NCBI RefSeq assembly: GCF_000247815.1
Contig: NC_021674.1
Coordinates: 80,832,935 to 80,896,934 of the forward strand
Reading direction: 5' to 3'
Length of the DNA: 64,000 nucleotides
Source of the DNA: Ficedula albicollis
Lineage: Eukaryota; Chordata; Aves; Passeriformes; Muscicapidae
Positions 24,413 through 39,841 of the stretch are shown one piece after another; position 1 is the first letter of the stretch, and every line of letters starts with the position of its first letter. The position numbers and the translations under genes are program-made. Below the pieces are notes generated by a model. It searched no databases and was not told where the DNA came from. It saw nothing but the letters and a program-made list of their open reading frames with translations.

Positions 24413-27400
24413 GCATGCAGAACCCCAAATTTGGTTCAAACTCCCTGGCTGTAGTTCTGCTGCAATGCTCAACAGAAGAGTTTAAGATGATTTATCCTGC
24501 AGGAGATGCCTACACTGCTCTGTAACAGCGCTCTCAATCCCAGATTCACCACGTCTAACTTCTGCCACCTGAAAATGAGGAGCCAGGCATTGACTGAGTG
24601 ACCCTCTTTCTGTTTAACTGCAGAGGAAACTCAGACTCGTGCTCAGACACCTGGAATTCTGGTTGCTGCAGCTTCGTGAGATCAGTTGGATTCCCAATGG
24701 CATGTCTGAGGTCCCTCTGGAAATCTTTGCTGAAGCTAAACTGGAAACAGGATTCCCAAGGGCAAACTAGCAGCCAAGCCCTTGCACCAGATTTTCTTTC
24801 AAATAGAAGGATCTGTGCAATTCAGACTGTAGTTATTCTGTAGCCAAATTCTTGATTTTCCTAATTTAGGATGGGATTAGTTTAAAACTAAATTTAATCC
24901 ATGGGCCTGCAATAGTCTGTCTTAATCTATATAGCTGTAGAAAATAGAAATTATAATAAAAATAAGCAAGGTCTACTTTTCAATTATGTCTGAAATACTC
25001 TTTACCATATCTTGATTATACTGCTCCATAATATACATATAGAAAGCCTGTCTTTATTCTAGAAGATAAACTATTATATAAAAGGGTGAAAAAATCTAAC
25101 TAGAGTGAACTTCTTTGCACTAATTTGTCACTAGCTTTTATGCAGGCATGCTCAATATGCATCACACCTGTTGGCTTCGTGGGCTGGAGTCTGGAGTTAT
25201 TAACACTGAGAAATAAACCCAACTGCTGCTATGTCTCACTGATGTCCTTTTCCTGAAATGCTATTTTACAGCTTTTGCCATTACTGTCTGTGAGTGATGT
25301 AAAGTGAACAAGGACTCTCAGGTCCTCATGGATATAATCTATTTCTAATCTCAGGTGTAATATCTTACCAGTGTCACAAGTCATTTACTGCCCCCAGCTC
25401 TCCTTACTTCCTAGCCTGCAGATAGTGAACCTGCAGAAGGGCTGTATGAAGGAACAGGCAGAGGAAAGGCAGACAATAAGGATCTTCCAGCAGATTAAAT
25501 ATATAAAATAAATATGTAGAGGAGATCAAAAGGATGCTTCAGAACAGCATTTGTAAAATTATAGGTTTTTAATGAAAACCGTAATTGAGGAAATAGTTTT
25601 TCTTTAAGAAATGTCAGTATTTACTTAGCTAGCAGCAGGAGGGAGTCTGCCCAGAATGTCTAGATTTTGCTTGGTATTTAAGTCAGTCTTGCAACAGACC
25701 TAAATTTAACTTTTTTTTAAAGGGTGGGGTGTATGGGAGGGGGAGATCAACAAAGAAGGGAGCCCTCAAATCTTTGATCTTTCACAGTGTTTTCTTGAGT
25801 GCTCTACTACCTGTTGAAACCACACAACCTAGTATGTTTAATTGGAAAAAGGACTATTTTTGTCTGTGATGGCATTTTGTAGGAATGTGGGATTTGTGGG
25901 TCAAAGCTGTTTGAAGTTGTTTCTATGGATGGCACCAGCTGCTTCTTTGCCAGTCTGGCTCTGGAAAGGCATCTGCACCAGCAAAGAGCTCAGCTCCCAG
26001 AGCAGCACATGTCCCTCTTCTCATCCCACCACTGCTGCAACTACTCACTGGGTTGAAAAGGAAAACAAGCCTGTCTAAACAAGCCTGACAGCCAGGGCAA
26101 GGATGGAAGCTGATGGGTCAATCTTGGCAGAAATGCACAGAATCCTTGCTGTGTCTTAGTTAATGCAAGACTGTCCTGTCTCAAGGAGATTTGCTTGGCT
26201 GAAACTTTAGATATGATTATATATTTTAAAAAGTAAAAAACAAACAAGAAAAATAAATAAAATACGAAAAGCCCCACCACAAAATAAATGAGCTCACTTA
26301 CCGTAACTAGGGAATTGCAAAGTGCAATATTTTCCAGACTCCAGGCTAGGAAAATGTGTTGCTGTTTATTTCCCTGAAATCTCCAGGGACATCAAGACAA
26401 TCAGCAGAAAGCAGCCTGGTTTTGTCTTAAAACCAGTGGCAAGGTTTCCCTGGTAGGCAGTGTTTCTAAGCCTTGCTAGTATTTCTCAAAACAGGTAGCA
26501 AAGCTTGCAACAGATCAATTAGTTTTCACTGCAAAAGTCCCAAGTGTGCCTCAGGGAACATGATAACATTTTCCTTTTTACTTCCTAACTAACATTACTT
26601 GGGATAGACATTTATCAATTTTGTCTTTTAATGAGCAAATGCCAGTAAAATCATCAGATACTTAATATCGGACACGTATCTTTTTGGAAATGTCATTAGA
26701 AGTTTTTTATTACTCCAGGCATTATTATAAGGGTGAATTAAATTGAACTTCTGCAATCAAAGAAAGTTTAATCTTATTTGTAAGTAAACCCAATAGGCTA
26801 TCCACTATCTCTGCAGGTGCAAAAGGATTCTGACTGCCAAAAAAGCCATAAGTTTTAGTGATTGATTTTCCTGTAAACAAACAGGAAAATGAAGCTACTG
26901 TATTGACCTAGAGATTTCCACCTATAGACATTTTATAAATATTTGGTGATATCTAAAATGTACTTTGAACATATGTTTATTATAATATACGGTACTAAAA
27001 TGAAAAACAGAATAAACTCCAATTACTTCCTAAACATTTTGCCTGATAAATCTGGAACACGTTAAAAATATTTTAGGAATAATTGAAACATTTCACACAT
27101 TCAGCATTGATGCAGCATTCTTTTTTTATATCCAAACCATCTGTGTGCTACCCGGTGCTTGTCAGATGGGCACTGTGAAAAGGGTCCTCTGATTTTCTGG
27201 GGATTGTTCTGGCTGAGAAAGCATTTGACCACTATAACCACACAGGTCACGATTTATTAGCCAAGGCAGCGTGTCACAGCACACAGGCAGGTATCCAACA
27301 TGAAACTCGCCTCAGAAAGCTGCAACCCCTACTGTTTTCCCCTGGAACCTAATCCAGAAAACATGACTTGAGGGAGGATCCAGCAGAGGAGTTTCATGAT

Positions 27401-30400
27401 CTTCTGCTGTTTCATGGAAATGCGTTTGGAAGCTATTTTTCTGGGGTAATCCATCATGAAATAATCATGGAATAAATGTGTCTTATATAAAGATTCAACT
27501 ATTCCTTCCTTGGCTTCTCTATCCACTGCAGTGGTCACTGCAGCAGTGGTCCTAATTCTGCCTTACACAGGCATAATATCTCCTTCCCATTCCCTCACCT
27601 CTGTATTTCTAATTATCAGATTAGCCTTTTAAACCACAAAACCATTTTAGGAATTCATGGATAATCAATTATTTGTAACAATTTCCACAGCCCTTTTCTG
27701 CTTCCTGTGATGTAGTGCCCCATCCTGCAGCTTGCACAGTTTCATTTCTAAATATAAACCTGTATTTGGCTGCATTTGGTTACACCCAGTTTATGAAGTG
27801 AGCCAGATTACCTTCACTCACAGGAGTACTGTCATCTTTACTGCTTTCAAATCTGTGCCATCTGAAAAATGTATTAGCAGTCATTTCTGTGGTATTTGTA
27901 ATTTAAATAAAGATTGTGTTGGGTGGAAAGGAGAAAAGGTTTCCCTTCCACAAAGTAGCCACCCATTGATAGTTGCCCATAAAATATCTATGTTGAAGTC
28001 TGGTATGTACTTTTAAAAATGCCATTTCTTAGAATTTTACAATCAGTTAGTCAACATTTGATTCAACATTTCTTGAAATTACTTTTCTGTGAATAAAATC
28101 AGGTTGATGTGACAAGCTCCAGCTTCCCTAGAGTCATAGTACTCGGCAGAGATTTTTACCTCTGCCTGCAGTACCCACCATTTCCTGTGTGCCACTCAAA
28201 TGAAAGCTAGAGTACTCCGCTTATATTTATTTGGGTCGGCCCTCTCATTTTTTTTCTTATATTACATACATAGCATTCACTACCCACCTAACGAAAAAGC
28301 AAGACCCTTAGCTGCTCCTCAAGGCATCTTGGGAACAGTTCAGCCTTTCTGAATTGAACAGAGCTAAGCAGACTTGCATTCTCCCTGTTTACTGCTAGAT
28401 CAGAAAACATTTCATCAGCATCATATGATACTCATACTTCCTCCAGCTTTGATCCACCAGAACAGAGATAGTTATTGAATGCATCTGTCTCATTACTAGG
28501 AGTTTAACCATCAACATTTAGTAATGGACTCACAGAAGTTCCTTTCATACCTCATGTAAATTTATGGATGGCACTTCTTGTTTTATGTGAGGTTTAACCT
28601 CTTTTCCCCAATGCAGTGTATGGGGGGAGAAGAAGCTGGTTGCTACAGCTCAGGGTAGGGAGGCTCTAAGGAGGCAGAGCTTATATGAATCAGGATTGGG
28701 CAAAACCACCCAAACACCTGGGAACTGTTTCCGTAGGAAGTCTTATGGAGGAGATTTTGGACAGAGCAGTCTTACAACGTTAGGGCTGGATGCCAGCTGC
28801 AAGGCTCTTGTAACACACTTTAAAAAGTACCTTTTTTCTTCCTAGTGAGCTGACCAGGTGCTTTTCCCCTGACCACGCTACCTGACCCAGGACACAGGAT
28901 CTCTGTGCTCCCATGAGGCTGCTGCTTGTGTTGCTGAACTCCTGGCACCAGCAGGAGAATGATGACACAAAACAATGCCATTGCCTTAGAAAGGAAGAGC
29001 AGGACAGACCATCACTTCATCTCATCCAAGCCCTCGTGCTCAGCAGACCATGCTGCCTACCCAAACAGGCTGTCTCAGCTCAGCTCAGCACAGGTGGGAT
29101 CGTCTTGCTGCCAGCTCACACCAGGCTCTCCGTGCTAGGCAGGAGGCTCAGCAGCCCCCAGGGTGCTGTAAGGAAAGCCAAGGATTTGTTGGCTCTCATT
29201 AGGCCACAGAGATCAAGACACAGCTGGAGCAGACAGAGAAGGTCCAGGAATGAGACCTCTGGAGCATGAGCAGCACTTGCCCCAAGCTTGACACTTCCCA
29301 ACGCTGACACCACAGAAGCTGGTGCCAGTTCCTGGGGCAGTCGGTGTCAGTGTCCCCTGAAGGAGCTTTTCTGAGCAGCCTTGGCACAAACGAAGGCAGG
29401 TGCAAGATGGCCAGGGCAGAGCACTTGGTGCCGTGGCTTTTTCCATATTTTTGGTGGCAGTGCCTCTGCAGTCACCCCTTCCACTAGAGCCCCACCAGGA
29501 CCTCCTCAGTGACCCAGCAATGAACCACCTCCCTAGGTCAGGGTCCATGCACAGAACTGAGCTGGAAGAGATAAAATAAACCCAGATCCACCCATCTGGT
29601 GCTCACTGCAGGACCTCTGCCAGCATGGAGTTCCACTGGGATCCAGGCCTTACATGTTATATTTTCTGCAGATATTCTTACAATTAAAAACAGGACTACA
29701 AAGGAATCTGGGAGGGAGCTCTTGGCAGCATGTTGAAAGCCCCTGAATAATTTTTTAAAAGAAGATTAATGTAACTGTTTCTGGTACCTCTAGGGAAAAG
29801 AACAGCTCCATTTTGCAGCAGGCTGTAATTTGTAAATTGAATCTAATACTGCCACATAAATAATACTGCAGAGATTAAATCTGGGGAAAGGTGTGAAATG
29901 AGAGAGCTACAGCATCTAAGAAGCAAATGCAGCAAACACTTTTACAGTCACTGCAGAACAGAATGTATTAACAAACATTTCTATTGTTCAAGTCAGCTCT
30001 CTGCTAAATGAGAATAACATGCACTTTATATCACAGGGAAAGTGCCAAATATTGCAAATTTTTCTTCTATTTCCTCGGAGCTCTTTGGTCTCCATGTTGC
30101 AGCCTTGTGTTATTGTTCCAAGAAAACTTTTGTGTTCTCAATGAATTCTCTATGAACTGTAAAAACTCCAACTTAATATGAGAGCTTTGTATTTTTCCTG
30201 TCTGGGATAGAGGTCTTGAAGCTACTAGAATGCATAATTGCATGAAAACATTACCGTCTCTTTAAAAAAATGAGCAAAATATTTTAAATGCCCTATTTTT
30301 GTCCTTTCCCTGGCACCTTGTGGCATCCAGAAGCCTGTGCACAAGCCTGACCCCAGTGTGTGAGATTTTATTGGTATTTAGAACCCCCTTGTAACACATT

Positions 30401-31569
30401 ACTCACTGTAAATAGTTATGTCTACTAGAACTTATAACCAGTAAAGGAAAAAATAGAACTCTGTGCACTGTTAAAGTGGTTAAAACAGTAATTTTCTGAG
30501 TAATTAGCTCAAATTTGGTAAAGGGGAACATTTCACAGGCAAGTATTCCCTAATTTCATCCTGTGGTCTAAAGGTTTCTCTTTTCATTTGCTGTGTGTCT
30601 ATCACCTCTGTCATACCTCCAGGCAAATTTGTCCTTTGGCACAACAGGGCAGCAGCTGGGTCATCTCTCTTCCTATGAATTGTGCTAAAGTCTGATCCTC
30701 TGCTCTGCTCCAGCCTGCTCAACATCCATGAGCAGGGAGGAAGGACATCAGCATTGGCTGTGAAGTGACCAAAGGTAGATTTCCAGCTTTGTCATGGACA
30801 CTGCCTTGACCCCCAGAGTAGTCTGTCACTGGGAGTAGGGTGTGTGCAGGGTGATGAGTGGGTTGAATGTTGTACTCTTCATTCTATTAAGTCAAACAGA
30901 CCATCTGTGTTCAATAAGTCACAAAAAGTCCAAAAGTTTCATAGGTCTTTGCCTTGTTTTGGGCAGCTGCCATGTTCTGGCTGCATTTTTCACTCCTGTC
31001 AAAATGTTTTTCAATGTATAGTACTTTAGGTTTTTTGATTAGAAATGCTTGTGTGGTACCAGCCTCAAAAACTCAAATTCAATAAAAAATGTGGATGCCA
31101 TTTTCTATTGCTACTTCTAGAGTTTCCTGAAACCTGTGAAAAGACTGAAAATTTCCAACCTGGACCAGAATATTTCTATAATTCCAGGAATTTATTATGC
31201 TTTTTCCTTTTTTTAGGGCTGAAAGAGAAACATTTTCCAAGCCACCCAAAGAGCTGCCAGTGTTTGGGTATTATCATGAAGGATCAGAAGTGAGAGAGTT
31301 TCTAAACATACAAAGTATTTAACACCTCGGAGGATGTCCAATATAACATTTAGTTGCATGTAATGCTTCACCAACAGCCCTTTGAGTCTGATGCACTCTA
31401 GAAGTTGCTTGCATGCAAAATTTCTGCTACTTCTTGTGAACATCTTGGATTTTATCTTTTTTTTTTCTTTCTTTCTTTTTGAAGATGAAAACAAAACCCA
31501 CATGGTACTTGGGCAACAAGCCATTTCTTTCTGGATTTTTGAAAGGCTTGAAGTCCCATGACTTACAAG
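24413..31569. other. Long non-coding stretch, nothing recognised
   Basis: Over 7 kb contains no supported gene. Open frames do not exceed about 120 codons, and those at 28913-29548 overlap on both strands in a GC-richer patch. AT-rich portions such as 26620-27120 read like ordinary intronic or intergenic DNA and might contain conserved non-coding elements. That needs cross-species alignment. No LTR, LINE or RNA gene is recognised. Confidence 0.6.
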
Positions 31570-31860
31570 CATGAGAACAGCTGTAGTGGGTGAGATGAAG
31601 GGCCTGTCCAGCCCAGTATCCTACGTCTATTGGTGTGACAAGACCAGAGGGGAAGAGCAAATGAGCGAAGCAAATGCATGTGGTACTTCTCCTGTTGTCT
31701 CCCAGCCGCCCACCACCTGCACCACGAACATTTCTCATGGCAGATGTAGGGATGTAATCTTTATTACTTTGGTAACCCTTGAGGGGATACAAACACAAAC
31801 TGTGGATTGCTTTGTTTCTGTGTGGATTCCAACCATCTTAATGAATCCAGAAGGTAGGAA
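31570..31860. repeat. Possible ancient sauropsid interspersed repeat, CR1-like
   Basis: The segment around 31575-31630 contains CTGTCCAGCCCAGTATCCTA, which resembles the conserved edge of an old repeat common in reptile and bird DNA. The following blocks (CCTGTTGTCTCCCAGCC, then GTAACCCTTGAGGGGAT) keep the same order as I remember it. The resemblance is partial and from memory, and the family name is uncertain. A 208-codon open frame begins here at 31571 but shows no domain and is not called as a gene. Confidence 0.35.
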
Positions 31861-33602
31861 GGAAAAAGAAACTTCGCACAGGATGGGAAGGGACTCCAGA
31901 TCCAGGCCCCCCAGTTGTGATTTTCTATGGAAGACTACTCAATTTCTTGTTCAAGATGAGGTGACATTGCTAGAGCTTGTAGCAGCAATACACAGGCCAT
32001 GGTTTATTTCAGGCACACTCCTGTGGTACCATTATTTGTGCCCCCACCCTTCCTCACTCCTCACTGCATTCTGTGTTCGTGCTGTACAGTTTTACCTCTG
32101 TACTTTAAGAAGAGGGTTAACCAAAGAGAAACAGCTTTTTTTATCTGGGTTTGGAAGCAGGCAAGAGCAGCCTAGTGGACAGGCCATGACTTGCTAGTCC
32201 ATTATTGGTATATGCTGGGTACCCAAGGAATACCAACTCCAGAGTCTCACCCTGCATCTTCCCATGGACAGTTCCAGGGCATGGGAGGAAATCTATCCAC
32301 CTATCCTTTCTCTGTCCCCCAGGAAAAAGGCCTTCATCAGCTGTGGCAGGGGAAGCAAACCTGCTGCCCTCAGAGTGGCACCTCCTGGTTGCTAGAGCTG
32401 CTGGGGATCAGAGGGTGGGGTTATCTTGCCACTGCACATCCCTTTCACGCAGTTAGCAGCAAGAGGCATTTGGAGGAATTGGTTGCACTCCAGCGTGGGA
32501 TTGCCTGTTGTAAGTGGTCCTTAGACAGCTGGAGAGTCTTCCTGGGGGAAAGTATCATAATTATTCCTGGACATCTAGATGGGATATCTGTCATCTAGCC
32601 TCACTGATCAAATCACACCATGTCCTCAAGAGGTGAATATTCGTTAAAGACCTGGTTCTCACTTTCTCTATGCAGAATCACTCTTCATCTCCCCACCTCC
32701 TGAAAAGAAAAAGGAGGGAGGGAAGGGGGGAAGAGAGAAGAAAGCCATGAAAATTCAAAGTTCATCTAAATCTATCAACATGTGCATAACGCATGTTTGT
32801 GTCTATTAATCACTGCTGGGGAAACACAAAGCCACAATGCCATTATGGAAAAGACAACAGATCATTCCAAAGCCATATGGCCACCACCATTGATCCTCAC
32901 ATCCAGGAATCAATGAATGATCTTGACTGGTAAGAATGTAGAATAAGAGCCAATATTATAACTCTGCTGCTTCTACAGACTGTGGAGAAATATACTTGGA
33001 CTGTAATTCAAAACTGCAACAAAGGGCACGTGAATGTGCTATCGGTATTTGCTATCAAAGGATCTGCTCATGTGGCGTGATGTGCTCCAAGAGTGATTAC
33101 AGCAACATTTCAAAAAATTACGCTGCCCTATTTGTTCCTTAATAAATCAGGTTTTTTAACAGAATCTGAGTTGGAATCTGAGTTATATGGACAATCCCCC
33201 AAATCCTTGATATATAGAATTCTATATATTTGGGTAGGAATATATATATGTACTGAATATGACAAGTGGATGTGGGACTCAGTGTCTTTGTTTTGGTGCT
33301 TTCATTGATGCAGAAACCAGATAGGGAATTTCCAGCTAGCATAACAGGCTCTAAATGTCTTCAACCATGTTTATAAGCTGTGTTAGAAGGTAGGTGGTCT
33401 CTGACATGGTCTTTAAATGCAATGGGCCAGATATTCAGCTGGTCTTAATTGTGACTCTTTTGTCTTTGAGAGCACCATGCCAATTTAACCCAGTGTAGGA
33501 TTTGGCTCAGCATGCCCTTCCCACAGTGTCTGCTTAATCTGTGTAAATCCAACTTAATCTAAAGTAGCTTTCAGTATCATTTAAAACTACCCCAAGGAAC
33601 AA
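31861..33602. other. Non-coding stretch, nothing recognised
   Basis: No supported gene. Small direct echoes occur (for example GAATCTGAGTT twice at about 33160-33184), and a short TATA-rich patch lies near 33212-33250. No repeat family is identified. Confidence 0.55.
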
Positions 33603-33705
33603 ACAAGGATGAAATAGCATCCAGAGATATTTCCTTATAAATTGAGCCTTCTCTTTACAAGGATGAAATGGCATCCAGAGATATTTCCTTATAAATTGAG
33701 CCTTC
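33603..33705. repeat. Tandem duplication, 54-bp period, two copies
   Basis: Copies start at 33603 and 33657 with ACAAGGATGAAAT and run through GATATTTCCTTATAAATTGA to GCCTTC. One A/G transition separates them; the second copy is a few bases shorter at its end. No gene is involved. Confidence 0.95.
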
Positions 33706-36278
33706 AAAAGCTGATCTCCCATTCTGCAGAAATATGCAGGAGTCTTCAGTTCTCAGCTGGCACAGAAGGAGGGTCTAAATTTGAATCTCTCAAGGGACCA
33801 TTCAAGAAAATTTGGATTTGTCCTGCAACTGTGTGTGATTTTCAGTTTAAAACTTCAGATAAATAGATAGGGAAATGTCTTGTTACAAGAGACCTCTTCA
33901 GGCAAGACTTACAGCAAGAATGAAATGAAGCAGTAACACACATTCCCCTTCACTGGCATTCGTGGGTTCTCTCCAGACTGCAGAGAAATGTCACTCCCCT
34001 CTCAACTTTCATAAAGTTCAGTATTCCCACTGGGTTGGCATTTGCATCTTTTTATTATAGTAGGCCTATGGGTTTTAGGGTTTTTTCTGCCCTGCCTAGT
34101 TCAAGCTACTGCTCTCCCTGACAAGCTCAGCATGTTTTCCTGAGCTGAATGAGGAGCCACCAAATGTATTTCTCTTTCCTCAGAATTTTGCTAGTTGGCA
34201 CAGCCTCCCTCGAGGAATGAGACGTGAGTTCAAATGCCCACTGCTCATGGGAGGGTATTCCAGGCCCTGAAGTGTTAAGTTTGGCTGCCTCCCCATGTGT
34301 TAAAACACTGAACTGGATATTCAGTCTGGGATTTTTTCCCCTTCCTGCCTGAAGGTTGTCACAGGCCAGAGATAATTCCCAGAAGGCAAGGCATCTGCAG
34401 CCACGCTTCTTTAAGGGAAAAGGTGGTGAATCTGTACTGGCAGCAGCAGCACCCTGGTGAGGCTGCAGCAGGGCAGAAGAATAGCTCCAGAGCTATTTCC
34501 TGGGACTATTTTCCACACTGTGTTTGGGAGAGAGGTTGGAGGATGGGCTGCAAAATCCAATATCCAAACACCAGCGATGTAACAGAATAAATCTGTGAAC
34601 CTGTGGAGTTGGGAGGAGGTTCCTTGGATGCCAGTGATGCCTAAATATTAGACACCAGGCAGGGTAACACCTGTGGTGCCAGGGGCCTGTGCAGGGAGCC
34701 CATACAGCTAAGCAGGGCTGTCTCTGTGCCCCAGATGCAGGAACTATGCATGTGCATCCCTTTGGCTGACTATCAGGCAAGAATGCATGAAAATTAAACA
34801 AATTACTGGTTATTACGAGAAACATATTCCACTAATTGGCTTCTGAGGGCAACATTTTATTGGGCAACAACTATCAATAAGCAAAGTGTGGCACTTGTTT
34901 AGTATTAGAACTTTATTCTAGCCTAAGGGAAAGGAAAGACTAAAGGATCAAGGAGACAAATGAAAAACAAACACGGAAAGCTGCAAAGTTAAAAACACTG
35001 AGGGGAGGAAGCCACAAGGGAATGGGATTAGATTTCAGAGTCTCTGTAAGTGAGCACTAGGATCTTTCTTGTAAATTAATTCCACACTTAATTTTTGGAA
35101 TTCTTTCTTACTTTTCTAGACTCCAGCCAAAACTAAGTCAGATGAAATGTTATAAGAGATTGGCATCCTGGGATGTAGTGGTAAACTAGTTTACTTTTCC
35201 AGTTTCCTTTCATATGTAGATTAAGCACTGAATTTTCTTTTGTCATTGCTTGCAAAGATCTAAGTTTCCTTCCTAAGGCATCATCTTTTATTAATCAACT
35301 TATCCACAACAGAGTCCAAAGAGACTGGAAATGGGTTCAGACAGATGTTGATAAATGTCTTAAGTTTCTTATAAACTAAATCAAGGCCAGCCATGTTTTA
35401 TTAATAAGCTAACCTTCAAACATACTTTGCCCTCTGCATACTGTATCACACTTTATATGCCATCCTGTTTACACTGTTTGTCCCAATTTTATTCAAGGCT
35501 GTTAACATCTCTTTCTTAAAAACGCAACTCTAATGTGTATCTATAACAGTCATAATGGGTAAATGATCTCATCTGCTAAAATACATGCTTCATGCCAGGT
35601 GTGGAATGAATTTTCCAGAATTTGGAAAGACTCATTTCTTTATTGTTATACGTCCTCTTCTTTAATTTTATTTTATTTTTTTATACCTGTTGCTGATTAA
35701 ACATATCTAACCAGCATGCAGCTTAGCTGATACTATCACCTTGCCATGGAAAACAGACTTCTGTCATGCCCCTGAAGCTTTTTCCCCTCTCCAGAAGCAA
35801 TATTGTGGAGTAGACCATACAATCCCTCTTCTAAGTGCCTGTTCTCAGTCCAGACAGAATAGAAAACCCCAAATCTTTCAGCTGCTGCCAAGCATGAAGT
35901 GGACACTTGAACATGCACTTTGGTTTTACAGATTGCCAATATCATTAAGATCATTCATATAAGTTGTAAGCATTTAGAGTAATGCTTCCATAAAAGAATG
36001 TATGGAGGCCCAAACTGTAGACTGGGCAAGCCCTGTGGCGAGGGTGATCTGTGAACAGAGGACCTGTATAGCATTTCCAATGGAAAATTTGATGATACGG
36101 ACAGATGACAACCCAAGGAAAACATTTAAGGAGGTGAGGAGAGCATGGACAGTGATGTCTGGCTCAAAGTGTTAGAGAAATGTTGATCTGGATGTTCCCC
36201 AGCGACCAGAACTGTAAATGTGATTGGTGACATTATCACCTTCAAAAGAAAAAAGCTTAGGTTATTTTAGAAGAGGGA
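33706..36278. other. Non-coding stretch, nothing recognised
   Basis: Anonymous DNA. Open frames are at most about 110 codons and carry no recognisable family signature. No repeat family or RNA gene is seen. Confidence 0.55.
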
Positions 36279-36430
36279 GGGGAAAAATAATCCCTCCAAA
36301 TAGCTTTTGGCGATTTATTTTTTTAACCTATCCCTAGAGGTTAGAGTTTTAAAGGGGAAAAAAAATCCCTCCAAATAGCTTTTGGCAATTTATTTTTTTA
36401 ACCTATCCCTAGAGGTTAGAGTTTTAAAGG
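36279..36430. repeat. Tandem duplication, 75-bp period, two copies
   Basis: Copies start at 36279 and 36354 with GGGGAAAAA and contain CCCTCCAAATAGCTTTTGGC followed by CCTATCCCTAGAGGTTAGAG. One T/A change in the A run and one G/A transition separate them. Another tandem duplication lies only 66 bp downstream. Confidence 0.95.
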
Positions 36431-36496
36431 CATGACAATGTTACTGAAAGAAGCATTACTGCAATTAGGAGAACATGACTGGTTAAAGGTGTCCAT

Positions 36497-36579
36497 GCCT
36501 TGCAGCATGACATCTTCAGGGCTGCATTTTTGTGCGATGTGCCTTGCAGCATGACATCTTCAGGGCTGCATTTTTGTGC
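36497..36579. repeat. Tandem duplication, 44-bp period, two copies
   Basis: The unit GCCTTGCAGCATGACATCTT plus about 19 following bases occurs at 36497 and 36541 without mismatch over the shared part. Five bases (GATGT) complete the first unit. Confidence 0.96.
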
Positions 36580-38818
36580 TCCACAAACCCAATTGTCAGA
36601 TGTTTCTCAGTATCAACCCTCACTAGAAAGCAAGTTACACAGAGAACGTATCTTCAAAAGATACTTTTGCTTTGCAATGGTGTTTTATAGAATTCTAGGC
36701 TTTTGCAAGCTGATTTTTCAGAGATGCTGAATATTTAATCTTTCATTAAAGTATTTTAGGGATGGAGAGATCATAATTTTGAAAAACAAAATTCCAAGAC
36801 CTTCTACCTTGGGCAAAATCCTGTCTACACTGTCATGGATTACAACTTTATCATTGACTTAAACATTTTTTTTAAATCGTTGATAAAGTTTGTACTATCC
36901 CTGCTAAAGCTGGAAATTATATATGTTAAAAAAAAAAATAGAGAAAAGGATGTATAGTCAGAGGCTCCTCTCACAAATACGGCTCTGGGATATGCAGCTG
37001 AGAACAGGATGTTCACACAGGCACAAAATCCCAAGTAACATGTATCATGAAACACTTCCTATTAGGTCAGAGTTACACTGCTGATTCATTAAAATACAGT
37101 CTTGCACTCAGACTTCAGCTTTCAAATTAAATCTTCTGAAAAATGCACCATTGTGGCTGAAGCAGCATGAAGTCCTCTCCTGTCTTCCATGCTCCTCTCC
37201 CCTCCCAAGTTTCTTGCAAAGTTTTCCTACGGGAAAAGTAATGAGAAGATAAGCAGAATTCAAGCGGAGAACCTTGAAACGCAGCAAATAATTTATCTCG
37301 AAAAAAAATGGAGTATCCATGAGAGATCTGAAAAGACCATCAGATAATTAAAGTGATACATGATTGGAAAACTATTTCTGACTGTGTCAATTAAACATCT
37401 GTTAAATGTTTTAACAGAAACTAATGAAACTGTGGTGAAAAGAGAAAAAAAAAAAAACCCAAAAAGATGTCTCCAATTTACTAGACCTATTGTTTCACAA
37501 ATGCATTCCCCATTGTACCTCAGTGTGCTAAAGCACTTTAAACGTCTTGCTCTCATCAGGTTCTTGCATAAAGGATCTCCTCTGCTCCTTAGGTGCTTTT
37601 TGACAAGTGTAAGTTTCCCCTTTGCTAACCAGCCTCAAATCTCACTGAAGCTAATGGGAAATCAGGACGGTGCTTCACCACGCAGGTTTTGGCCCAGAGG
37701 CACAAATGAAAATACTTTCACCATCTTTATCGTGTCCAGGAGATGAAAGCAGAAATTTCAGTGGCGCTTAGCACTAGCCTTGTAGGCCTCGTATTCTGTG
37801 CTTTTTCCAGGACACAGAAATCCCATGTGCCAATTCCTCTTATTTTTATTGTAGCTGATGAAAGTTCCCAGCATGGAGAATCATGAGAGTGTAACTGCCA
37901 AAATTCCCTTGCGAAAACTCAGCCTCTAAAAGATCAGTTTTCCCTCCAGAAAGAATATTCTACGCAGTTCATGACTGCTCAGTCCAGGGTGTCCTGCTGA
38001 ACACCAGTTCCAAGGACTTTCCTGTACCATCCTCACATGAAATTGTAGCATTACCTCCCTCCAGACTGTTCTGCAGTGATCACTACATTTCACTGAGGTT
38101 TACAGCAGAAAAACTGCCCTGTAAAAAAGCAAGTGAGCTGCAAGACTGAATAGCCACCTATTCCATTAAAAGAGGGACTTTCAGTGGGTGCAGTAAAGCT
38201 TGAAATGCCTTGCTTTTTAAAATCAGTCATTTATTTTCCTAGCAGCTATATTAATATGTAGCACCAGGCAGCCAGAAGCTCACTTGAGGTGGACAGGAAG
38301 ATTTTTACAATAAAGTTGTTAAAAATCTCTTAGTTATCCCAGTGTCATCAATAGAAAATTAAGGACCATGACTTTCCTAGCAAAATAAACCAGATCAGGA
38401 CATAGCCATGGGTTTTCAGCACAGGCCAACTATCCTTCTTCCAAGAACAGCTCAAATAAAGTAACAAAAACTTTCTTTTTCAGTTTCTTGGGATGTCCTC
38501 AGAGGGGGATGCTCACTGTTGTTTGTATTTATTTTTCTATATAATTTGCTGAAAAATCTCTGCTCTGCCTCTTCAACATCAATTGGAAAGATCAATTGCT
38601 CTTAGTGGGTGAACTGCCCTTCCTGCTCTCTGCAGGCTGTGTGGGACAGGCCAGGAACCCCCTAAACTCCCCTGCTCACTCCCTCTAGCCTGGGGGTCGT
38701 TCAAACTCTGCTGTGGCAGCAGCAGGCACAAACCATGGTCAAAAGGGGCTGTTGCATGGTGTCCCAGGGCACCAGCCCTCCCCATGGACACAGCAGCAGG
38801 GTGCTCAGCCTTGGTGTG
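36580..38818. other. Non-coding stretch, GC-richer toward its end
   Basis: No supported gene. The last 230 bp (38590-38818), immediately upstream of the next LTR, are GC-richer than the rest. A 131-codon minus-strand frame there runs into the LTR and has no family signature. Confidence 0.55.

Positions 38819-39841
<1,023 letters not shown>

Noticed and set aside
31571..32197. 208-codon plus-strand open frame as a gene
   Set aside because: No domain or family resemblance, and it begins in a possible old repeat.
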